Shown piece after piece: positions 24,416-31,719 of a DNA stretch of 53,657 nt. The stretch is from Solirubrobacterales bacterium (GTDB taxonomy: Bacteria > Actinomycetota > Thermoleophilia > Solirubrobacterales > 70-9). The notes beneath the pieces were generated by a model. That model was not told the DNA's origin and ran no database searches. It saw nothing but the letters and a program-made list of their open reading frames with translations. The DNA lies in assembly GCA_017304845.1 (NCBI GenBank), contig JAFKLL010000011.1, forward strand, positions 145,480-199,136, in the 5' to 3' direction. The stretch's first letter is position 1. Each line of letters begins with the position of its first letter. A program made the position numbers and the translations under genes.

Positions 24416-26514
24416 GGAGTGGTCAGTCTATTGACGCGGGCGGGCCGGAGGATTCCCAGCCTGATCGCGTTGTCCCCCCGTTTCAGAGCCCATTCCGGCA
24501 GCAGGATCGAGTACATCGTCTGACCCTGGTCGGCGTAGGTCTGCCCGACGGCCGCGATCCGGTCGTTGACCGTCACCGCCAGCGGCAGTCCGGGCGGGAG
24601 GTCGATCTTGCCGCGCTGCCTGAGGACCGGGTTGAACTCGACCCCGGGATCGAAGCCGGACGCCGCCGGTTCGGGGGTCTCGGAGTGGATCCGGGAAGCG
24701 GGGATCGGCTCGACCGGCACCGCGGCCGCCGGACGGCCGATCAGGCTCTTGAACGGGCCCAGCTTCAGCACGTCGTCCCAGCCGGTGTCGCCGCCGAACA
24801 GGGCCGCCATGTGGTCGACGTAGGCGTCGCGCTGAGCGATCGTCTCGGCGAAGGGCAGAGTCACGACCGGCCCGGTGCCGTTGTCGATCCGCACCGTCCC
24901 CCGGTCGCACTCGGCCGGTTTCCAGGGCAGGTCGATGCCGAGGATGCGGGCCATCTCGGGCACGGTCTCGGTGGTGCAGGTGGGCCGGCTCACGACTCGG
25001 CCCGCTTTCTGGTGCGGCGCCTTGATGAAGAGCGGCACCATCCCGATCTCGCCCATCGTCTCCGGGTTGGCCTCCCGGCGGTGCAGGCCGGGGGTCATGG
25101 TCCCGCCGTGATCGGCCGTGACCACGATCAGGGAGTCGTCGAAGCGGCCATCCTTCTTCAGGGCGGTGAGGATCCGGCCCAGCAGGTTGTCGGCGAAGCC
25201 GGCCTCGAGCAGATGCGCCTGATGGGCGCGGTTGGTCATGTACGGGGGCGCGTGCCAGGTGGTCTCGTCGACGAAGTGGCGGAAGTCCTCGGTCCCGTCC
25301 GAGTACTTGAGGCCCGACGGGTAGTGGGTCCAGGGGTAGTGGGGCTCCTCGACGTGGACGAAGTCGAAGGTCTGGCCCGCGTCGGGATCGAGGTCGCCCA
25401 GGAACTCGGCCACGTCGCCCTCGCCGTCCAGCGAGCTGTCAGCGTCGTCGAGCCGGTCCCGCACCCACTGGCGGGCGCGGCCCCGCTCGACCGACTCGTC
25501 CGAGTGGCCCCCGAAGCCCTCGAAGCTCTGTGAGATGTCCGGCAGGCCGTCCTCCATCGACTTGGGCAGGACCTGATGGGCGGAGACGTAGCGGAGATCC
25601 TCGGCGAGGGACCGGAGCGCGTCGCCCATCCCCGTCCCGGCGTCGATCCGCTCGCCGCAGATGTCCTCGGGGCAGAGCTGGGTGATCGGCTCCACCGCCC
25701 GGGTCCGCCACTGACCGCCGAGCAGGGTGAAGATCGAGTCGGGATGGTCGGCGGCGGTCGGCAGGCCGTCGCGATCGGCCGGCTGGCCGGTGAGGATGGA
25801 GGGCACCGCGATCGCCGTGTACGAGGCGTCGGTCGCGGTGTTGCGGTACCAGGTGCCGGTCCGTTCCAGCTCGCCGAAGTTGGGGAACCGCCGCCGGTTG
25901 ACATCGCCGTCCGGGGTCATCAGCGAGCCGACCGGGAACTCGTCGAAGATCACCATCACCACCGGCGCCGGGTTGGAGGCGGTGACCTCCTTGGCCTGCA
26001 CCTCCGTGGTCGAGAAGGTGAGTTCGGAAGCGTCGCTGAAGAAGAGGAACGAGATCAGGATCACCAGCGGCGCGACCGTGAGGATGTCCGCCATCGACCG
26101 CATGAACCGGGCCTTGGCGTAGGCCCAGGCCAGCAGTCCTCCGAGGATCAGCGCGACCAGGATCATCGGCCAGCCCGGCCCGTCGGCGAGGCGCTTCAGC
26201 ACTTGGAGGGCGATCGTCGCGAAGAGCAGACCGCAGAGGCCGAGATGGACGAACCAGCGGGCGCGGGCGTCGATCAGGTTGACCAGCGCCTCGATCGCGG
26301 TCGCCACGATCGGCGGCAGCAGGGTGAGCAGCAGCACGAAGACGATGATCTGCGCGCCGGTGTTGTCGCGGGCGACGAAGAAGTCGGGGTTGCTTCCGAG
26401 CAGGCTGAGCAGGGGCTGCACGATGGCGAGCGCCCAGAGCGCAGCCAAGTGAAGGCCTCCCATTACTATTGAGGGCGGCTGCATTGGTGCAGCCGTAGCC
26501 GTCCGGTTGGACAT
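24412..26514 (-). CDS. Membrane alkaline-phosphatase-superfamily protein (AP-3)
   Basis: 700 residues. The N-terminal half of the membrane domain is closely similar to AP-2 (HLAALWALAIVQPLLSLLG, then NPDFFVARDNTGAQI). Catalytic features: Asp191 (VIFDEFPVGSLM), Thr233 in SYTAIAVPSILTGQ, EEPHYPWTHYPSG, VVTADHGGTM and PLFIKAPHQ. The variable site after SQSFEGF carries a charged 40-residue segment instead of the collagen tract. The C-terminal unit is LAVTVNDRIAAVGQTY. It is the first gene of a leftward operon AP-3, AP-2, GNAT. The start follows a TAGGAT box by nine bases, in a 68-base gap shared with the divergent sulfatase operon. Confidence 0.82.
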   Translation of the reverse strand: MSNRTATAAPMQPPSIVMGGLHLAALWALAIVQPLLSLLGSNPDFFVARDNTGAQIIVFVLLLTLLPPIVATAIEALVNLIDARARWFVHLGLCGLLFATIALQVLKRLADGPGWPMILVALILGGLLAWAYAKARFMRSMADILTVAPLVILISFLFFSDASELTFSTTEVQAKEVTASNPAPVVMVIFDEFPVGSLMTPDGDVNRRRFPNFGELERTGTWYRNTATDASYTAIAVPSILTGQPADRDGLPTAADHPDSIFTLLGGQWRTRAVEPITQLCPEDICGERIDAGTGMGDALRSLAEDLRYVSAHQVLPKSMEDGLPDISQSFEGFGGHSDESVERGRARQWVRDRLDDADSSLDGEGDVAEFLGDLDPDAGQTFDFVHVEEPHYPWTHYPSGLKYSDGTEDFRHFVDETTWHAPPYMTNRAHQAHLLEAGFADNLLGRILTALKKDGRFDDSLIVVTADHGGTMTPGLHRREANPETMGEIGMVPLFIKAPHQKAGRVVSRPTCTTETVPEMARILGIDLPWKPAECDRGTVRIDNGTGPVVTLPFAETIAQRDAYVDHMAALFGGDTGWDDVLKLGPFKSLIGRPAAAVPVEPIPASRIHSETPEPAASGFDPGVEFNPVLRQRGKIDLPPGLPLAVTVNDRIAAVGQTYADQGQTMYSILLPEWALKRGDNAIRLGILRPARVNRLTTP

Positions 26515-26523
26515 CGGCCGGCG

Positions 26524-26529
26524 ATCCTA
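26524..26529 (-). promoter_or_regulatory. Putative -10 box for leaderless AP-3 operon
   Basis: TAGGAT on the minus strand ends nine bases before the AP-3 ATG with no Shine-Dalgarno sequence between. The 68-base gap to the divergent sulfatase gene must hold the control of both operons. Confidence 0.45.
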
Positions 26530-26582
26530 TTGTTTCCGGTGGGACCTCGCTGGAAATAAGTGGGTTCTGCGTCGCTTTCGAA

Positions 26583-28337
26583 GTGATCTGGATCAGGAAA
26601 AACACCTGGCGCCTGCGTGTGGCTCTACTCATGTCCGGCTTGGTCGGAGCGCTCGCCCTTGCGGCAATCGGCCGTGCGCCCGCGATCGCGGAGGCGAAAC
26701 GCCCCAACATCGTGGTCATCCAGACCGACGACCAGACCTCGGCGATGCTCCACTCCCGGTACGTGGACAGGCGTGGCCGCCGCCACGTGACCATGCCCCG
26801 CACCCTGAGCCTGATCGGCGATCGGGGGGTCGAGTTCACCAACTACTACAGCTCGGTGCCGGTCTGCTCGCCCTCCCGCTCGACCCTGCTCTCCGGGCAG
26901 TACGCCCACACCAGCGGACTGGTCCGCAACGTCGGCATCCTCGGTGGGGCCCGGGGCATCGAGCGCAGCGACGTCTACGAGGAGAACCTCGCCACCTCGC
27001 TGCAGGCGGCCGGCTACCACACGGCCCATTTCGGCCGGTTCGTCAACGGCTACGGCAGCGAGACCGGGATCGACGATCCCACGGTCCCGCCGGGCTGGGA
27101 CACCTGGGCCACCGACTGGACGCCCGGGCCGGTGCGTCGCTACTACGGCTACCGGCTGAACGTCAACGGCCGGATCCTCGGCCCGTTCGGCAAGGCCCAC
27201 TACCGGGCCTGGAAGAACAAGGACAGCCGACGCTGCCCGAGCCTTGGCCTCAGGTGCAACTACCACGCCGATCAGATCGTGACCCGCGCGGTCAGGGACA
27301 TCCGGCGGGCGCCCTCCGGGCCGATCTACGTGCAGATCGACCATCAGGCGCCGCACAGCGCCCCTGACGGCGAGGCGCATACGGAGCCGGCCCGCCGGCA
27401 CATCGGCTCGGCGGTCCGCACGCCGCTGCCCCGGCCGCCCGGCTTCAACGAGCGCGACACCAGCGACAAGCCCCGGGTCCTGCGCCGCGGCGCCAAGCCC
27501 CTGGAGAAGAGCCAGATCAAGCGGATGAAGATCAGGTGGCGCCGTGAGCTGGAGGCGCTGAGGGCCGTCGACGAGGGGGTCGGCCGGATCGTGAGGACGC
27601 TGCGCCAGACCGGGCGCCTGCGCAACACGTACATCATCTTCGTCTCCGACAACGGAGCCTTCCTCGGCGAGCACCGTTACAACCGCTCCAAGTTCCTCGC
27701 CTACGAGCCCTCGACCAGGGTGCCGCTGATGATCACCGGCCCCGGGGTGAAGCGCGGCACGACCTCACCGGCGATCGTCGGCAACGTCGATCTCGCCCCG
27801 ACGATCGCGGATCTCGCCAAGGCGGACCTGCAGCTGCCGCCGGACGGCAGGTCGATGAAGCCGCTGCTCCGGCATCCGCGTCGGGTCGGGCACCGCTCGG
27901 TCATCCTAGAGTCCTACCGGCTCCCCTCGCCCAGCCTCAACGCCCACCTCGAGGGCGAGGGCATCAAGGTTCCGGAGGGACGGGACGCCGGCATCTCGGC
28001 GCAGGTGCCCGCCGTCAACTACTCCGCGATCCGGGCCGGGCACTACAAGTACGTGAAGTACGCGGGCGGCGGCCGGGAGCTGTACGATCTCTCCGCCGAT
28101 CCGCATGAGCTGGCCAACCGGATCCACTGGCCCGGATACGCCCGGGTCGCGCGGTTCTTCGCCAAACAGCTCGATCGCCGGCAGTTCTGCAAGGGCCGGG
28201 AATGTCGGAAGGGCGTCAGGAACATCCCCGAGCCCAAGCTGCGGCGCCACAGACGGCCCGACAAGGCCGAGCGGCACCCGGGCAAAGCGCAACGTCACCC
28301 GGGCAAGGACGGAGGAGCCACCCCGGGCCGGAACTGA
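26583..28337 (+). CDS. Secreted Cys-type sulfatase 1
   Basis: 584 residues from GTG 26583. The N-terminus is basic then hydrophobic (RLRVALLMSGLVGALALAAI), a signal peptide; an in-frame ATG at 26631 would shorten it. Sulfatase features: NIVVIQTDDQ (metal Asp49 and Asp50), the CSPSRSTLLSG signature with Cys95 to be converted to formylglycine, SDNGAFLGEHRYN, and VPLMITGPG. Near the C-terminus is FCKGRECR, echoed in its two neighbours. These enzymes remove sulfate esters from glycans or aromatic compounds. No formylglycine-generating enzyme is in the window. The stop overlaps the next ATG. Confidence 0.85.
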   Translation: MIWIRKNTWRLRVALLMSGLVGALALAAIGRAPAIAEAKRPNIVVIQTDDQTSAMLHSRYVDRRGRRHVTMPRTLSLIGDRGVEFTNYYSSVPVCSPSRSTLLSGQYAHTSGLVRNVGILGGARGIERSDVYEENLATSLQAAGYHTAHFGRFVNGYGSETGIDDPTVPPGWDTWATDWTPGPVRRYYGYRLNVNGRILGPFGKAHYRAWKNKDSRRCPSLGLRCNYHADQIVTRAVRDIRRAPSGPIYVQIDHQAPHSAPDGEAHTEPARRHIGSAVRTPLPRPPGFNERDTSDKPRVLRRGAKPLEKSQIKRMKIRWRRELEALRAVDEGVGRIVRTLRQTGRLRNTYIIFVSDNGAFLGEHRYNRSKFLAYEPSTRVPLMITGPGVKRGTTSPAIVGNVDLAPTIADLAKADLQLPPDGRSMKPLLRHPRRVGHRSVILESYRLPSPSLNAHLEGEGIKVPEGRDAGISAQVPAVNYSAIRAGHYKYVKYAGGGRELYDLSADPHELANRIHWPGYARVARFFAKQLDRRQFCKGRECRKGVRNIPEPKLRRHRRPDKAERHPGKAQRHPGKDGGATPGRN

Positions 28338-30073
28338 TGGGAAATCTGTTCCAGCCGCACCTTAGGGGCGGCCGGGCGGTTTCAACCAGTGTCATCCCGG
28401 GAGTGATCCGCGACAACCTGGCCCAGTCGGCGGCGTTTCTGCTGCTCCTCGCCCTGCTTTCAGCGGCGGCGTCGGGGCGTGCCAGCGCCGCTCCCGCCGC
28501 GCGGGCGGAGGGCGTCTCGGCCCAGCGTCCCAACGTGGTCGTGATCCAGACCGACGACCAGGACCTCCTGAGCCTGCGCTCGAAATTCCGCGATCCGTAC
28601 GACCGGATCCGACGCACGATGCCGAAGACCCTGGACCTGATCGCCGCCCAGGGCATCGAGTTCACCAACTACTACGTGAGCCATCCCGTCTGCGCCCCCT
28701 CGCGGGCCACCCTGCTCTCCGGCCAGTACGCCCACACCAGCGGGTTCAAGAAGAACTCCGGGCCGACCGGCGGCTGGGAAGGGTGGCGGAGCCTGCCGAT
28801 CTACAACGAGAACCTGGCCGTCGCCTTGAGCCGCGCCGGCTACTGGACCGCCCACGTCGGCAAGTTCACGAACAACTACCACGGGGCCACGGCCGACACC
28901 GTGGACACCACGGTCCCACCGGGCTGGAACCACTGGTTCAGCCCCGCCTACGGGGAGAAGCTCTACTACTACGGCACCCGACTCAACGTGGACGGGGTCG
29001 CCGAGGGCCCGTTCGGGGACAACCGCTATGACGTCGGCGGGATCGGCAAGGACCCGCCCGAGTGTCGGGCCGCCAACCTCGTCGACCCGGTTCCGGGCGT
29101 CGAGTGCGACCACTCGACCGACATGTTCAGCCGCGACGCCGTCGCCCAGATCGAACGGTCCACCGATCAGCCCTTCTACCTCCAGGTCGACTACAACACG
29201 CCCCACGGCGACCACCGATCCCCGGCCGGCCCCGAGCCGCTCGCCCGCCACTACGACACCGCCCTGCGGGCGACGATGCCACGGATGACCGGCTACAACG
29301 AGGCCGACGTCTCGGACAAGCCGTCGTTCATCCGCGAGGTGCCGCGGCTGACCTCCCAGCAGGCGACCCAGATCGAGACCCGCTGGCGCAAGGAGACCGA
29401 GTCGTTGCGGGGCGTCGACGACGGGGTCGGAGCGATCATCGAGGCGCTGCGACGCACCGGCAAGCTGAAGAACACCTACGTGATGTTCGTCTCCGACAAC
29501 GGCTACTTCCACGGTCAGCACCGGCTCGACAGCGCCAAGTTCCTGCCCCACGAGCCGGCCGCCCACGTGCCGCTGCTGATCCGGGGCCCAGGCATCGCCA
29601 AGGGCTCCCGCTCCGGCGAGATCGTCGCCAACGTCGACATCGCGCCGACCGTGCTCTCCCTGACCGGGGCGAAGCTGAGCCGGGGCTTCGACGGGCGGAC
29701 CATGCGCCCGTTCTGGACCAACACGAAGAAGCGCACCCGCCGGCCGATCGTGCTCGAGTCCTACGTCGGCCCGGACGAGCCGGCCGGGGAGGCGAGCACC
29801 TCCGCTCCGGCCCCGCCCCGCAACTTCTCCGGCATCAGGGCCGGCCGGTACAAGTACGTCGAGTACGTGAACGGGGAACGGGAGCTCTACGACCTCAAGA
29901 CCGATCGGGCCGAGCTCCACAACCGGATCATGAGCCCGGCCTGGCGTCCGGTCGCCACCCGCCTCGCCTACCTGCTGAACCGTTGGAAGAACTGCCGTGG
30001 CGCCGCCTGTCGCGCCACCGTGAACCCCCTGCCCCCGCCGCCGGGCAAGACCGGAAAGGCATCGAGACGATGA
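28337..30073 (+). CDS. Secreted Cys-type sulfatase 2
   Basis: 578 residues from ATG 28337, which overlaps the preceding stop (TGATG); the frame is open further upstream without support. A hydrophobic segment at about 30-45 (SAAFLLLLALLSAAASG) ends in an AXA-like site. Seen: NVVVIQTDDQ, CAPSRATLLSGQYAHTSG with Cys119, YLQVDYNTPHGDH, SDNGYFHGQHRLD and NCRGAACR near the end, followed by a Pro-rich tail. The protein is a paralogue of its neighbours with different acidic and basic loops, so the three probably act on different positions or substrates. Confidence 0.85.
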   Translation: MGNLFQPHLRGGRAVSTSVIPGVIRDNLAQSAAFLLLLALLSAAASGRASAAPAARAEGVSAQRPNVVVIQTDDQDLLSLRSKFRDPYDRIRRTMPKTLDLIAAQGIEFTNYYVSHPVCAPSRATLLSGQYAHTSGFKKNSGPTGGWEGWRSLPIYNENLAVALSRAGYWTAHVGKFTNNYHGATADTVDTTVPPGWNHWFSPAYGEKLYYYGTRLNVDGVAEGPFGDNRYDVGGIGKDPPECRAANLVDPVPGVECDHSTDMFSRDAVAQIERSTDQPFYLQVDYNTPHGDHRSPAGPEPLARHYDTALRATMPRMTGYNEADVSDKPSFIREVPRLTSQQATQIETRWRKETESLRGVDDGVGAIIEALRRTGKLKNTYVMFVSDNGYFHGQHRLDSAKFLPHEPAAHVPLLIRGPGIAKGSRSGEIVANVDIAPTVLSLTGAKLSRGFDGRTMRPFWTNTKKRTRRPIVLESYVGPDEPAGEASTSAPAPPRNFSGIRAGRYKYVEYVNGERELYDLKTDRAELHNRIMSPAWRPVATRLAYLLNRWKNCRGAACRATVNPLPPPPGKTGKASRR

Positions 30074-31713
30074 TCCGCAGAACCCTGACCGCGCTCGTCG
30101 TCGGGCTCTGCCTCGGCCTCGCCTCCGCGGGCCTGTTCGTGACCAACGCGGCGGCTGCTCCCCGCCCGAGCTTCGTGGTGATCCAGACCGACGATCAGCC
30201 GCTCAACGAGTTCGATCGCAGCTTCCGCGACCTCTACGACCGCTGGATCCCGATCATGCCCAACACCATGCGGCTGGTCCGCGGGCACGGGATCAGCTTC
30301 TCGCACTACATGACGCCGTTCCCGCTCTGCGCCCCGTCGCGGGCCTCGCTGCTCAGCGGCCGGTACGCGCAGAACCACGAGGTGATCCGGATCGGCGGCC
30401 CCCGGGGCAGCTGGCCCGCCTTTCAGAGCGGCGCGATCGAGAACGAGAACCTCGCCGTCTGGCTGCAGCGGTCGGGCTACCGGACCATGCACTTCGGCAA
30501 GTTCATGAACAACTACGGGGGCAAGGACGACCCCCCCGAGACGATCGTGCCGCCGGGCTGGGATCGCTGGGTGAGCGACGCGACCGACAACTCGACCCGC
30601 GACTTCTACGGCTACCGCCAGAACATCGACGGGACGATCACGCCACCGCTCGGCTGGCGCTACTACGACCTCCAGAGCGGCCGCGACCCGGAAGGCTGCC
30701 CGGAGCTGGGATTGGACCAGTGCCACTACCACACGGATTCGATGTCGGTCCAGGCCGAGGCGGCGATCCGGGAGGCCGGCGCCCAGCCCTTCTACCTCCA
30801 GGTCGACTACCACACCCCCCACGGCGACATGCGGCCCCCGATCGGCCCCGAGCCGGCGCCCCGGCACTACGACACGGCGCTGCGCACCCCCGGCCCGCGC
30901 CCGGTCGGCTTCAACGAGAAGGACATGAGCGACAAGCCCTCGTTCCTGCGGGGTGGCGCGGTCCCGCCGCTGAACCAGGTCGAGATCAACCAGATCGACA
31001 CCGAGTACCGCAAGTCCGTGGAGGCGCTGCGCTCGGTCGACGACGGGGTCGGCGGGATCATCCGGGCCCTGCGGGAGACCGGGCGGCTCGCCAACACCTA
31101 CGTGATCTTCACCTCGGACAACGGCTACTTCAACGGCCAGCACCGGATCAGCCGAGGCAAGCTGCTCCCGTACCAGCCCGCGATCCGGGTCCCGTTCGTG
31201 ATGCGCGGCCCCGGCATCCGCCCGCATACGGTGAGCGGTGAGCCGATGGCGAACCAGGACATCGCCCCGACCATCCTCTCGCTGGCCGGGGCCCGGGCCG
31301 GGCTCTCCATGGACGGGCGTTCGATGGCCCCGTTCTGGCGTGACCCGACCCGCCGTTCGCGCCGTCCGATCCTGCTCTCCAGCTACCAGCAGGCGACCCG
31401 GCTCATCCCCGGCGACTACCCGGACGAGCCGGTCGTCGTCGCCGGCAAGGGAGCCCATGTCTCGGTCAAGAGCCCGGACCAGAACTACGTCGGGATCCGG
31501 CTCGGCCCCTACAAGTACGTGCAGTACGAAAGCGGCGACGAGGAGCTCTACGTGCTGCCCGACGACGCGGCCGAGCTGCACAACAAGGCCTCCAACCCGC
31601 GCTACGCCAAGATCCGGGCCTACCTGCGCACGCAGCTCAAGAACCTGCGCGGCTGCAAGGCGGCCTCCTGCCGGGCGCCGGCCCCGCGCTGGCCCAAGCC
31701 GCCCGGCCGCTGA
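30070..31713 (+). CDS. Secreted Cys-type sulfatase 3
   Basis: 547 residues from ATG 30070, overlapping the previous stop (ATGA). Signal peptide MIRRTLTALVVGLCLGLASA with cleavage near NAAAAPRP. Features: FVVIQTDDQ, CAPSRASLLSGRYAQ with Cys87, YLQVDYHTPHGDM, SDNGYFNGQHRIS and GCKAASCR near the C-terminus, then a Pro-rich end. The three sulfatase genes form one translationally coupled operon. The stop lies six bases from the stop of AP-4 on the other strand. Confidence 0.86.
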   Translation: MIRRTLTALVVGLCLGLASAGLFVTNAAAAPRPSFVVIQTDDQPLNEFDRSFRDLYDRWIPIMPNTMRLVRGHGISFSHYMTPFPLCAPSRASLLSGRYAQNHEVIRIGGPRGSWPAFQSGAIENENLAVWLQRSGYRTMHFGKFMNNYGGKDDPPETIVPPGWDRWVSDATDNSTRDFYGYRQNIDGTITPPLGWRYYDLQSGRDPEGCPELGLDQCHYHTDSMSVQAEAAIREAGAQPFYLQVDYHTPHGDMRPPIGPEPAPRHYDTALRTPGPRPVGFNEKDMSDKPSFLRGGAVPPLNQVEINQIDTEYRKSVEALRSVDDGVGGIIRALRETGRLANTYVIFTSDNGYFNGQHRISRGKLLPYQPAIRVPFVMRGPGIRPHTVSGEPMANQDIAPTILSLAGARAGLSMDGRSMAPFWRDPTRRSRRPILLSSYQQATRLIPGDYPDEPVVVAGKGAHVSVKSPDQNYVGIRLGPYKYVQYESGDEELYVLPDDAAELHNKASNPRYAKIRAYLRTQLKNLRGCKAASCRAPAPRWPKPPGR

Positions 31714-31719
31714 GCGGGG

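Noticed and set aside
22328..24523. Long plus-strand frame opposite AP-2
   Set aside because: No motif; the composition is that of a reverse-complement shadow of the AP-2 gene.
28460..31581. Long minus-strand frames opposite sulfatases 2 and 3
   Set aside because: They are antisense to genes with intact sulfatase signatures and have shadow composition.
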